DNA from: Actinomycetospora straminea
GTDB lineage: Bacteria; Actinomycetota; Actinomycetes; Mycobacteriales; Pseudonocardiaceae
Reading direction: 5' to 3'
Assembly: GCF_028737255.1 (NCBI RefSeq)
Contig: NZ_JAQZAN010000018.1
Span: forward strand, 62,001-126,000
Length of the DNA stretch: 64,000 nt
Below the pieces are notes generated by a model. The model saw nothing but the letters and a program-made list of their open reading frames with translations, was not told where the DNA came from and did no database searches. A program made the translations under genes and the position numbers. Position 1 is the stretch's first letter. The number at the start of each line of letters is the position of its first letter. Positions 25,219-36,837 of the stretch are shown piece after piece.

Positions 25219-26046
25219 GTGACGGCGGCGTCGACACGTCCGGCGGTCCGGTTGCGACGCGCGGTGGTGCGCGCGGTGGCGCGGCCGACGCCCCGGGTGA
25301 TCCGGGTGACCCTCGCGGGCCCCGAGCTGGCGGACCTCCCGGTCGTCGCGCCCGACGGCTACCTCAAGCTCTTCTTCCCGCGCCCCGACGAGGTCGAGCC
25401 GCAGGTCCCGGCGCTGGAGGACGACGACGTCTCGGGCTGGTTCCGCCGCTACCTGGCGATGGCCGACGACGTCCGCCCGCCGATGCGCACCTTCACGCTG
25501 CGCCGGCGGCGCGAGGACCCCGTGGAGTTCGACGTCGACTTCGTCCTCCACGACGAGGGCCCGGCGCGCGACTGGGTGCTGCGCGCCGTGCCGGGCGAGC
25601 ACATCGCGTTCACCGGCCCTTACGGCCTCTACGCCCCGCGCGACGAGCACGACGGCGTGCTGCTCGCCGGCGACGAGACCGCGGTGCCGGCGATGGCGGC
25701 GATCGTCGAGGACCTGCCGCCCGGCCGGCGCGCAGTCGTGCTCGCGGCCGTCCGGGACGTCACCGAGCAGCAGCGCTGGGACACCGCCGGCGACGTCGAG
25801 GTGGTGTGGACGACGCCGGAACAGCTCGCCGATCGCCTGCGCGAGCTCGACCTGCCCGGCGAGCGCCCGTACGTCTGGCTCGCGGGCGAGGCCGCGCAGG
25901 TCACGCTGATGCGCCGTCACGTCGTGCGCGAGCGCGGGGTGCCCAAGGGCGACGTGTGCTTCACCGGCTACTGGCGCCGCGGGCGCACCGAGGAGCAGGA
26001 GGTGCGCGCCGCGATGGACGGCACCGCCGCGCCCGCCGAGGATTGA
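25219..26046 (+). CDS. Siderophore-interacting protein (ferric-siderophore reductase, SIP family)
   Basis: A 275-residue cytoplasmic flavoprotein that reduces imported ferric siderophores to release iron. The N-terminal FAD-binding barrel shows RVIRVTLAG and the flavin motif MRTFTLRRRR (R-x-Y/F-T); the C-terminal NAD(P)H-binding lobe shows LLAGDETAVPAMAAI, YVWLAGEAAQVTLMRRHVV and the SIP-typical FTGYWRRGRTEEQ. GTG 25219 is chosen for the GGAAGGGG box six bases upstream; a GTG at 25201 is in frame but lacks one. An IdeR-like box covers the promoter. The last codons are part of the large hairpin shared with acnA. Confidence 0.88.
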   Translation: MTAASTRPAVRLRRAVVRAVARPTPRVIRVTLAGPELADLPVVAPDGYLKLFFPRPDEVEPQVPALEDDDVSGWFRRYLAMADDVRPPMRTFTLRRRREDPVEFDVDFVLHDEGPARDWVLRAVPGEHIAFTGPYGLYAPRDEHDGVLLAGDETAVPAMAAIVEDLPPGRRAVVLAAVRDVTEQQRWDTAGDVEVVWTTPEQLADRLRELDLPGERPYVWLAGEAAQVTLMRRHVVRERGVPKGDVCFTGYWRRGRTEEQEVRAAMDGTAAPAED

Positions 26047-26125
26047 GCCCCTGGAAAGCAGCGAACGCGCTGTTCGCTGCTTCTAGAGCAACGAACAGCG
26101 CGTTCGCTCGTTCAGGCCGGGGCTC
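26045..26125. terminator. Compound bidirectional terminator containing two opposed palindromic repeats
   Basis: A hairpin of about 81 nt lies between the convergent sip and acnA genes. The core arms GCGAACGCGCTGTTCG (26061-26076) and CGAACAGCGCGTTCGC (26092-26107) are perfect, and GAGCCCC (26045-26051) pairs with GGGGCTC (26119-26125) at the base. Each core arm is itself a copy of a short palindrome: 26058-26080 and, in reverse with 3 of 23 bases changed, 26088-26110. An exact copy of the first occurs inside a gene at 58153. Confidence 0.75.
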
Positions 26126-26127
26126 GC

Positions 26128-28983
<2,856 letters not shown>

Positions 28984-29377
28984 GGGCACGTTCCTCCTTG
29001 TTTCCTCACGGCCGCGGCGAGTGGCGTTCACGCGCGACCGGGGTCGCTCCTCGTCCCGGCGGCGTCGTCGAGGTGGTCCCGGACCGTCCCCTCCTGGCGG
29101 GGCCGGCCGAGGCCCGTGCGGAGTGGTGGTCCGCCGACGCTCGACCCGGGGGTCGGGCGGGAGTCTCGCGCACCCTCGCGGTGCCCGCACCCCCGCCCTC
29201 ACCAGCCTACGACCGGGTACCCCGACGAGCCCTCCGTCGCGCACCCCGTCGGGACCGATCGGGGCCCCCGGGCGGGCGATCCACGCCACACCGCCGCGTG
29301 TCGGAGCCCGACGACGGCTCCGGTGACCGGGAGGCTCCGGGCGCTCGTGCCGGCCGGTCGACGGGGGAGGAGGCGGC
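28984..29377. promoter_or_regulatory. Divergent intergenic region between acnA and the NlpC/P60 gene
   Basis: These 394 bp hold no convincing gene. AAGGAGG at the left end is the acnA ribosome-binding site and GGGGGAGGAGG at the right end that of the NlpC gene. GGAGCC (29307-29312) and GGCTCC can form a small hairpin before the NlpC gene. I looked for a c-di-AMP (ydaO) riboswitch, which often precedes such hydrolase genes, and did not see its conserved segments. Confidence 0.4.
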
Positions 29378-30730
29378 GTGCGCGCGCTCGTGACCGTCCC
29401 GGCCCTGCTCGCGGCCGTGCTGACCGTCGCGCTGGCCGCGACCCTGCTGCTCGTCCCGGTCGCCGTGGCCGGCCCCGCACCACCGACCCCGGCGCCCGGT
29501 CCCGCCGCGTCGGAGGACCCGTCCGACGACGCCGGCTCGCTCGTCGCCCGGATCGCCACCGCGCGCGCCGCGCTGGACGCCCTGACCGCCGACGTCGGCC
29601 AGCGCCAGGAGCTCGCCAACCGGGCCCTCGCCGACGAGGCCGCCGCCCGGGCGCGCGCCGACGACGCCCGGCGGGTGGCCGAGGAGAGCCGCCGGGGGGC
29701 CGACGTCGCCGCCGCGGACGCCGAGCGGGCACGCACCGAGGTCGACGCGTGGGTGGCGGCGTGGTTCCAGCAGGCCGACGTCCTGGGGCCGCTCTCGGTG
29801 CTGTCGGGCTCGGCGGGTCCCGACGACGTCGCCGAGCGCGCCCACCTGCGCGACGTCGTCACCGCCGACCAGCGCGCCGCGCTCGAGCGCGCCGAGCACG
29901 CGCGGATCGAGGCCGCCAACGCCGACTCGCGGGCCCGCGCGGCCCGGATCGTCGCCGACGCCGAGGCGGTGCGCGCCGCCGACGCCCGCACCGCCGCCGA
30001 GGCCGAGGTCGCCCGGGTGCGCGCCGACGCCGACGCCCAGCAGGCGCAGCTCGCCCAGCTCACCGCCGAGCGCGACGCCGCCGAGGGCCGCCTGCGCGCG
30101 CTCGAGGACGCCGACCCCGAGCTCGCCGCCCAGCGCGACCGCGCCGCGGCCTTCGACGCCGCCGCCACCGAGCGCGACGCCGCCCGCGACGTCCGGGTCC
30201 GCGACACCGCACGCGCCGGGCTCCTGCGCGTCGGCCCGGCCCGCACCGAGACCGAGGACCCGCTGGCGGCGGCCGGCATCGCCACCGACGGGATGTCCGA
30301 CACCGTCGAGCAGGTGCTGGCGCGCGCGCTGTCGCAGCTCGGTGTCGTCTACGCCTGGGGCGGCGGGAACGTCGACGGGCCGACGCAGGGTATCCGCGAC
30401 GGCGGCGAGGCCGACGCCCACGGCGACTACCGGAAGACGGGCTTCGACTGCTCCGGGCTGATGATCTACGCCTTCGCCGCCGCCGGGAAGGACCTCCCGC
30501 ACTACAGCGGCTACCAGGCCGAGGCCGGGCGCCGGGTGCCGCTGGCCGAGCGGAAGCCCGGGGACCTCCTGTTCTGGGCCGACGACGACGGCGCGGGCGC
30601 GGTGCACCACGTCGCGCTCTACCTCGGGGACGACCAGATGGTCGAGGCGCCCGAGTCGGGCAAGACCGTCCGCATCACCCCGGTGCGGATGAACGCGGAG
30701 ATCCTCCCGACCGTCACGCGACTCGTCTGA
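29378..30730 (+). CDS. Secreted NlpC/P60 peptidoglycan endopeptidase (RipA-like)
   Basis: A 450-residue cell-wall hydrolase. Residues 1-31 form a signal peptide ([20 protein letters not shown], then AVAGP). Residues about 55-290 are a long Ala/Arg/Glu-rich coiled coil, as in RipA, where it holds the enzyme inactive or links it to division proteins. The C-terminal NlpC/P60 domain has catalytic C358 in [13 protein letters not shown] and His410/His411 in VHHVALYLG. It would cut D-Glu-mDAP bonds for cell separation. Position next to acnA and before moxR matches mycobacterial ripA (Rv1477). GTG 29378 has a very strong GGGGGAGGAGG. Confidence 0.88.
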   Translation: MRALVTVPALLAAVLTVALAATLLLVPVAVAGPAPPTPAPGPAASEDPSDDAGSLVARIATARAALDALTADVGQRQELANRALADEAAARARADDARRVAEESRRGADVAAADAERARTEVDAWVAAWFQQADVLGPLSVLSGSAGPDDVAERAHLRDVVTADQRAALERAEHARIEAANADSRARAARIVADAEAVRAADARTAAEAEVARVRADADAQQAQLAQLTAERDAAEGRLRALEDADPELAAQRDRAAAFDAAATERDAARDVRVRDTARAGLLRVGPARTETEDPLAAAGIATDGMSDTVEQVLARALSQLGVVYAWGGGNVDGPTQGIRDGGEADAHGDYRKTGFDCSGLMIYAFAAAGKDLPHYSGYQAEAGRRVPLAERKPGDLLFWADDDGAGAVHHVALYLGDDQMVEAPESGKTVRITPVRMNAEILPTVTRLV

Positions 30731-30849
30731 CCTGTTCACCGCCCCCACACCGGCCGCCCGGTTGCCTGGGAGGGCGACGGGTAGCGTGCCGCCGGAGGAC
30801 GTCCACGTCCGGTGTGGGCGGGAGAGACCGCAGTCGGGGAGGAACACCG

Positions 30850-31917
30850 GTGACCGAGCCCGGTAGCGAGCAGCAGGGCCAGACGGGGCCGGCGGGACCT
30901 TCGACGCCCGCGCACGACGCCGAGCAGCTCGAGCGCACGGTGCTCGAGGTCAAGCGCGTCATCGTCGGTCAGGACCGCCTCGTCGAGCGCATGCTCGTCG
31001 GCCTCCTGGCCAAGGGCCACCTGCTGCTGGAGGGCGTGCCCGGCGTCGCCAAGACGCTCGCGGTGGAGACGTTCGCGCGGGTGGTCGGCGGGTCGTTCGC
31101 CCGCATCCAGTTCACGCCCGACCTCGTGCCCGCCGACATCCTCGGCACGCGCATCTACCGTCAGGGCCGCGAGGAGTTCGACGTCGAGCTCGGCCCGGTC
31201 GTGTCGAACTTCGTGCTCGCCGACGAGATCAACCGCGCGCCGGCGAAGGTGCAGTCCGCGATGCTCGAGGTGATGGCCGAGCGCCACGTCTCCATCGGCG
31301 GCCAGACCCACCCGATGCCCGACCCGTTCCTCGTGCTCGCCACGCAGAACCCCATCGAGAACGAGGGTGTCTACCCGCTGCCCGAGGCGCAGCGCGACCG
31401 CTTCCTGTTCAAGATCCTCGTCGAGTACCCGACGGCCGACGAGGAGCGCGAGATCGTCTACCGGATGGGCGTGAGCCCGCCGTCGCCGCACCGCGTCCTC
31501 GACCCCGGCGAGCTGCGCCGCCTCCAGGACGTCGCCGCGCAGGTCTTCGTCCACCACGCGCTCGTGGACTACGTCGTGCGCCTCGTCGTCGCGACCCGCT
31601 CGCCCGCGGAGCACGGCATGGCCGACGTCGGCGGCTGGGTCGCCTACGGCGCCTCGCCGCGCGCGTCGCTGGGGATCATCGCGGGGGCCCGCGCGCTCGC
31701 GCTGGTGCGCGGGCGGGACTACGTGCTGCCCCAGGACGTCGTCGACATCGCGCCCGACGTGCTGCGCCACCGCCTGGTGCTGTCCTACGACGCGCTGGCC
31801 GACGGGGTGCCCGTCGACCACGTCGTCACCCGCGTGCTGCAGACCGTGCCGCTGCCGCAGGTGTCGGCCCGTCCCGTGGGGATGGGGCCGGCGCCCGTGC
31901 CGGCGGCGGGTCGGTGA
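30850..31917 (+). CDS. MoxR-family AAA+ ATPase (MoxR1-like)
   Basis: A 355-residue AAA+ chaperone-type ATPase. Walker A is GVPGVAKT (about residues 61-68), Walker B VLADEINRAP (about 122-131), sensor 1 LATQNPIENEG and the arginine-finger region PEAQRDRF. MoxR proteins work with VWA-domain partners to mature or activate complexes; here DUF58 and VWA genes follow directly, overlapping. The GTG at 30850 has GGGGAGGAA upstream. The order NlpC-MoxR-DUF58-VWA equals Rv1477-Rv1479-Rv1480-Rv1481 (minus RipB), whose M. tuberculosis MoxR1 affects cell-wall function. Confidence 0.92.
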   Translation: MTEPGSEQQGQTGPAGPSTPAHDAEQLERTVLEVKRVIVGQDRLVERMLVGLLAKGHLLLEGVPGVAKTLAVETFARVVGGSFARIQFTPDLVPADILGTRIYRQGREEFDVELGPVVSNFVLADEINRAPAKVQSAMLEVMAERHVSIGGQTHPMPDPFLVLATQNPIENEGVYPLPEAQRDRFLFKILVEYPTADEEREIVYRMGVSPPSPHRVLDPGELRRLQDVAAQVFVHHALVDYVVRLVVATRSPAEHGMADVGGWVAYGASPRASLGIIAGARALALVRGRDYVLPQDVVDIAPDVLRHRLVLSYDALADGVPVDHVVTRVLQTVPLPQVSARPVGMGPAPVPAAGR

Positions 31918-33020
31918 CGACCCCCGGGGACCCGCCGCCCGACGACACACCTTCGGCCCGGGTCCCCGAGCCCGACCCGCGGCCGCCGAGCGGGCCGCCC
32001 CCCACGACGCCCGCGGGTGAGCCCCGCCCGTCCTGGGCGCCGCCGCCGACCTCGCCCGTCCCCGCGGGCGGCGAGGTCGCGGGCGAGGCCACGCAGGCGC
32101 GGCTGGCGGCCTCGCTGCGCACCCTCGAGCTCACCGTCCGGCGCCGCCTCGACGGGCTGCTGCAGGGCAACCACCTCGGGCTCGTCCCGGGCCCGGGCAC
32201 CGAGCCGGGGGAGCCGCGGCTCTACCAGCCCGGCGACGACGTGCGGCGCATGGACTGGGCGGTCACCGCGCGCACCACCGAGCCCCACATCCGCGAGACC
32301 ATCGCCGACCGCGAGCTCGAGACCCAGCTCGTCGTCGACCTCTCGCCGAGCCTCGACTTCGGCACCGCCGCCTGCGAGAAGCGGGACCTGGCGGTGGCCG
32401 CGTGCGCCGCGGTCGTTCACCTCACCCGCGGCGGCGGCAACCGGGTCGGCGCCGTCGTCGCCACCGGGGACCGCACGCTGCGCCTGCCCGCCCGCGGCGG
32501 CGAGACCGCGGCCCGCGAGCTGCTGCGCCGCATCGCCGCCACCCCGCCCGCGCCCGAGGGCACGCGCGGCGACCTGCCCGGCGCGCTCGAAGCGCTGCGC
32601 CGCCCGCCGCGACGGCGCGGGCTGGTCGTGGTCGTGAGCGACTTCCTCGGCGACGTGGACTGGGAGCGCGCGCTGCGGGCCCTGCGCGCGCGCCACGACC
32701 TGCTCGCCGTCGAGGTCGTCGACCCCCGCGACGAGGAGCTCCCCGACGTCGGCACCGTCGTGCTCGCCGACCCCGAGACCGGCCGCCGCCGCGAGGTCAC
32801 CACCACCCCGACCCTGCGCCGGCGCTTCGCCGCCGAGGCCGCCGCCCACCGCGGGCGCGTCGCGGCGGCCCTGCGCGGCTGCGGCGCCGGGCACCTCGTG
32901 CTGCGCACCGACCGCGACTGGATCGCCGACGTGGTCCGGTTCGCGGTGGCCCGCAAGCGCGGCTGGTCGGGCGGCTCGTCGACGGGCATCGTGCCCACCC
33001 CGGCGGGGGCGACCCGCTGA
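31914..33020 (+). CDS. DUF58 protein of the first MoxR locus
   Basis: A 368-residue protein with a Pro-rich, probably disordered N-terminus (about 55 residues) and a DUF58/VWA-like domain. DUF58 signatures are RRRLDGLLQGNHLGLVPG, YQPGDDVRRMDWAVTART and LVVDLSPSLDFG, the last a metal-site-like D-x-S-x-S (DLSPS). DUF58 proteins are substrates or partners of MoxR ATPases. There are no membrane helices, unlike the second DUF58 protein in the window. GTG 31914 overlaps the moxR stop (GTGA), and its own TGA overlaps the next ATG, so the three are coupled. Confidence 0.9.
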   Translation: MTTPGDPPPDDTPSARVPEPDPRPPSGPPPTTPAGEPRPSWAPPPTSPVPAGGEVAGEATQARLAASLRTLELTVRRRLDGLLQGNHLGLVPGPGTEPGEPRLYQPGDDVRRMDWAVTARTTEPHIRETIADRELETQLVVDLSPSLDFGTAACEKRDLAVAACAAVVHLTRGGGNRVGAVVATGDRTLRLPARGGETAARELLRRIAATPPAPEGTRGDLPGALEALRRPPRRRGLVVVVSDFLGDVDWERALRALRARHDLLAVEVVDPRDEELPDVGTVVLADPETGRRREVTTTPTLRRRFAAEAAAHRGRVAAALRGCGAGHLVLRTDRDWIADVVRFAVARKRGWSGGSSTGIVPTPAGATR

Positions 33021-33991
33021 TGTTCGCGCACCCCTGGTGGTTCCTGCTCCTGATCGTGGTCGCCGCGCTCGCGGTCGGCTACTGGTGGATCAACCGGCGA
33101 CGCCAGCGCTACACGATGCGCTTCACCAACCTCGCGCTGCTCGAGCGCGTCGCGCCGAAGGGGCCGGGCCGCTGGCGCCACGTGCCGATGGCGCTGGTGC
33201 TGGTGGCGCTGGTGCTCATGACGATCGCGCTGGCCGGGCCCCAGGGCACGGCCCAGGTGCCGCGCAACCGCGCGACGGTGATGCTGACGATCGACGTGTC
33301 GCTGTCGATGCGCGCCACCGACGTCGAGCCCTCGCGCCTGCAGGTCGCGCAGACCGCGGCCTCGGCGTTCGCCGACCAGCTCCCGGCCGGGATCAACCTC
33401 GGCCTGTCGTCGTTCGCCGCGACCCCGAGCACGCTCGTCACGCCCACCACCGACCGCCAGGCCGTGAAGAACGCGATCGGCAGCCTGCAGCTCGCGGAGT
33501 CGACGGGCACCGGCGACGCGATCCGCGCGAGCCTCGCCGCGATCCGGGCGTTCGGCAGCCAGATCCGGGGCCCCGAGGGCCCGCCGCCGGCCCGGATCAT
33601 CCTGCTCTCGGACGGCAAGCAGACGACGCCGACCACCGACCCCGCCGACGACCGCGGCGCCTACCCGGCCGCCGCCGAGGCACGCGCCGCGGGTGTGCCG
33701 ATCTCGGCGATCTCGTTCGGCACCGAGTACGGCGAGATCGAGATCGACGGCCGGCCGGTGTCCGTCGCGGTCGCCGACGACCAGATGCGCGAGATCGCCC
33801 AGCTCTCCGGCGGCGACTTCCGCCGCGCGTCGACCGAGCTCGACCTGCGCGAGACGTACGCGAACCTCGCCGAGCAGGTGGGCTACGAGGAACGCACCGT
33901 CGACCTCTCGGGGCGCTGGTTCCTCGCGGCCACGATCCTCGTCCTGCTCGGCGCGGGCACCGCGATCGTCACCGGCCAGCGGTTGCCCTAG
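33020..33991 (+). CDS. Membrane-anchored VWA-domain protein
   Basis: A 323-residue protein with two N-terminal helices (WWFLLLIVVAALAVGYWW and MALVLVALVLMTIALA), an external or cytoplasmic VWA domain and a C-terminal helix (WFLAATILVLLGAGTAIV). The metal-ion-dependent adhesion site is D92-x-S94-x-S96 (DVSLS) with a Thr in STGTGDA and an Asp in LLSDGK. Aerotolerance BatA-like proteins have this layout and pair with MoxR. It corresponds to Rv1481. ATG 33020 overlaps the DUF58 stop. Its stop codon shares CTAG with the convergent esterase gene. Confidence 0.9.
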   Translation: MFAHPWWFLLLIVVAALAVGYWWINRRRQRYTMRFTNLALLERVAPKGPGRWRHVPMALVLVALVLMTIALAGPQGTAQVPRNRATVMLTIDVSLSMRATDVEPSRLQVAQTAASAFADQLPAGINLGLSSFAATPSTLVTPTTDRQAVKNAIGSLQLAESTGTGDAIRASLAAIRAFGSQIRGPEGPPPARIILLSDGKQTTPTTDPADDRGAYPAAAEARAAGVPISAISFGTEYGEIEIDGRPVSVAVADDQMREIAQLSGGDFRRASTELDLRETYANLAEQVGYEERTVDLSGRWFLAATILVLLGAGTAIVTGQRLP

Positions 33992-35127
33992 ACGTGGTCG
34001 ACCGTCAGCCGGTCGACGAAGGCGCGGACGTCGGCGATCGCCGCGCGGTGCTCGCCGGGCAGCGCCTGGCGGAAGATCATCTCGGCGGCGTGGGTGATGC
34101 CGAGGTGCACCCGCCCCTCGGCCGGCACGCCGGCGGCGAGCAGCTGGCGGTAGTAGGCGAGCCCCTCGTCGCGCAGCGGGTCGAGCTCGTTGACGGTGAT
34201 GACGTGCGGGGGGAGGCCCGCGAGGTCGTCGGTGGTGGCGAAGTACGGCCAGGCCAGCGGGTCCTCGGCGTGGCGGCCCTCCGGGTCGTACTGGGCGACC
34301 AGCAGGTCCATCAGCGCGCAGTTGATGAAGTAGCCGTCGTTCTCGATCATCGACGGGAGCTCGCGGAGCTTGCGCTCCCGGTCCCACGCGTAGCCGCCGC
34401 TGACGTAGGGCACCGAGGCGTACACGCCGTCGATCGCGTCGAGGTCGCCCGAGCGCTTGGCCCGCAGCGTCGTGGCCAGCACGAGGTTCGCGCCACCGGA
34501 CTCGCCCTGCAGCACCAGGCGGGTCAGGCCCAGCTCGCCGCGCTGATCGTCGAGCCAGCGCACGGCCACCGCGCAGTCGTCGAGACCCGCGGGGAACGGG
34601 TGCGGGCCGAGCTCGGTCCACGCGTTGCGGAACCCGACGCGCGCCGTGACGACCCCGGTGAGGGCGAGCTCGCGGCACCAACGGTCGTGCACGCGGGTCT
34701 CCGCGTCGAGGATCGTCATGCCGCCGCCGTGGAGGTAGACGACGCACGGCAGCGGGCCCGCGACCCCGACCGGGCGGTAGAGGCGCAGGGGCACGAGGTG
34801 CCCGTCGGGCGAGGCCACCGAGGTGTCGGTGGTCTCGACGGCGTCGTCGGGCAGGTCGCCGGGCAGGTCGAGGGGGATGGTCGCGTAGAGGGCGCTGAAC
34901 CCGGCGTGCAGCCCGCCGACGGCCTCGGCCACGGCCTCGCGCCCGGCCTCCCGTGTGATCGGGGGCTCGGCGGCCGGGCCGTCGAGGCCGACCGCGGCCA
35001 GCGCGGCCACGAGGTCGGGCTTGGCGCGCGGGTCGGTGCGCAGGTCGAGGGCGGGGTCACCGAGCCGGCCCGGCAGGGTCGGCCGGGCGGTCGGGTCGGT
35101 GGTCGACGGGGCATCGGTCGCGGACAC
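33988..35127 (-). CDS. Alpha/beta-hydrolase, hormone-sensitive lipase family esterase
   Basis: A 379-residue carboxylesterase/lipase. The oxyanion motif is HGGG (133-136), nucleophile S210 in GESGG, acid D316 in ELDPLRDEG and His346 in HLGITHAAE, the order of the HSL (group IV) family. Substrate is likely a short- to medium-chain ester; no signal peptide. GTG 35127 is chosen for GGGAGGA just upstream, giving an N-terminal low-complexity lead of about 25 residues. It sits, in opposite orientation, between the VWA gene and fabG, where Mycobacterium has Rv1482c. Confidence 0.88.
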   Translation of the reverse strand: MSATDAPSTTDPTARPTLPGRLGDPALDLRTDPRAKPDLVAALAAVGLDGPAAEPPITREAGREAVAEAVGGLHAGFSALYATIPLDLPGDLPDDAVETTDTSVASPDGHLVPLRLYRPVGVAGPLPCVVYLHGGGMTILDAETRVHDRWCRELALTGVVTARVGFRNAWTELGPHPFPAGLDDCAVAVRWLDDQRGELGLTRLVLQGESGGANLVLATTLRAKRSGDLDAIDGVYASVPYVSGGYAWDRERKLRELPSMIENDGYFINCALMDLLVAQYDPEGRHAEDPLAWPYFATTDDLAGLPPHVITVNELDPLRDEGLAYYRQLLAAGVPAEGRVHLGITHAAEMIFRQALPGEHRAAIADVRAFVDRLTVDHV

Positions 35128-35201
35128 GGGTCCTCCCGGGGTCGACGGCGGTGTTGATCGACTCGTGATCGACCCTATGGCGCGGCCCACACCGTTCCTA
35201 G

Positions 35202-36002
<801 letters not shown>

Positions 36003-36043
36003 CACCGGCCACCAGTACCCATCCATCAGGGAGGAACGCGTCC

Positions 36044-36811
36044 GTGTCTGGACTGCTCGACGGCAAGCGCATCCTGGTCACCGGGATCATCACCGACGCC
36101 TCGATCGCGTTCCACGCGGCGAAGGCGGCCCAGGAGGCCGGCGCCACCGTGGTGCTCACCGGCTTCGGGCGCCTGTCGCTGGTCAAGCGCGTCGCGCAGC
36201 GCCTGCCGCAGGAGGCGCCGGTGATCGAGCTGGACGTGCAGGACCAGGAACACCTGGACGCCCTCGCCGACAACGTCCGGGAGCACGTCGACGGCCTCGA
36301 CGGCGTCCTGCACTCCATCGGGTTCGCGCCGATGGACGCTCTCGGCGGCAACTTCCTGAACACCGAGTGGAAGGACGTCGCGACCGCGGTGGAGGTCTCG
36401 GCGTACTCCTTCAAGTCGCTCGCCATGGCCTGCAAGCCGCTGTTGGGCCGCGGGTCGTCGCTGGTCGGCATGGACTTCGACAACACCGTCGCCTGGCCCG
36501 GCTACGACTGGATGGGCGTCGCCAAGGCCGCGCTCGAGGCCACCACCCGCTACCTCGCGCGCGACCTCGGCCCCGAGGGCATCCGCGCGAACCTCGTCGC
36601 GGCCGGGCCGGTGCGCACCATGGCCGCGAAGTCGATCCCGGGCTTCGACACCTTCGAGGAGGCCTGGGTGCAGCGCTCGCCGCTGGGCTGGGACCTCGGC
36701 GACCCGACGCCGGTCGCGAGGACCATCTGCGCCCTGCTCTCGGACTGGCTGCCCGCCACCACCGGCGAGGTCGTCCACGCCGACGGCGGCTACCACGCGA
36801 TGGGCGCGTAG
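36044..36811 (+). CDS. inhA: NADH-dependent enoyl-ACP reductase (InhA/FabI)
   Basis: A 255-residue enoyl-ACP reductase, the last step of the FAS-II cycle and the isoniazid/triclosan target in relatives. It aligns closely with M. tuberculosis InhA: GLLDGKRILVTGIITDASIA, ELDVQ, HSIGF (S91 = InhA S94), GMDFD, catalytic Y154 and K161 in YDWMGVAKAALE, NLVAAGPVRT and LPATTGEVVHADGG. The substrate-binding loop after RTMAAKSIPG is about 11 residues shorter than in InhA, suggesting shorter acyl chains. GTG 36044 has GGGAGGAA upstream, 41 bp after fabG. Confidence 0.94.
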   Translation: MSGLLDGKRILVTGIITDASIAFHAAKAAQEAGATVVLTGFGRLSLVKRVAQRLPQEAPVIELDVQDQEHLDALADNVREHVDGLDGVLHSIGFAPMDALGGNFLNTEWKDVATAVEVSAYSFKSLAMACKPLLGRGSSLVGMDFDNTVAWPGYDWMGVAKAALEATTRYLARDLGPEGIRANLVAAGPVRTMAAKSIPGFDTFEEAWVQRSPLGWDLGDPTPVARTICALLSDWLPATTGEVVHADGGYHAMGA

Positions 36812-36837
36812 CCGGGGACGTCCGCGGAGGTCTCACC

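Noticed and set aside
28984-29377. c-di-AMP riboswitch before the NlpC/P60 gene
   Set aside because: Expected from the gene type, but the conserved riboswitch segments are not visible; only a small GC hairpin is present.
28984-30303. N-terminal extension of the aconitase frame to 1391 residues
   Set aside because: The extension is antisense to the NlpC/P60 gene and is Ala/Ser/Arg-rich; the real start with its AAGGAGG lies at 28983.
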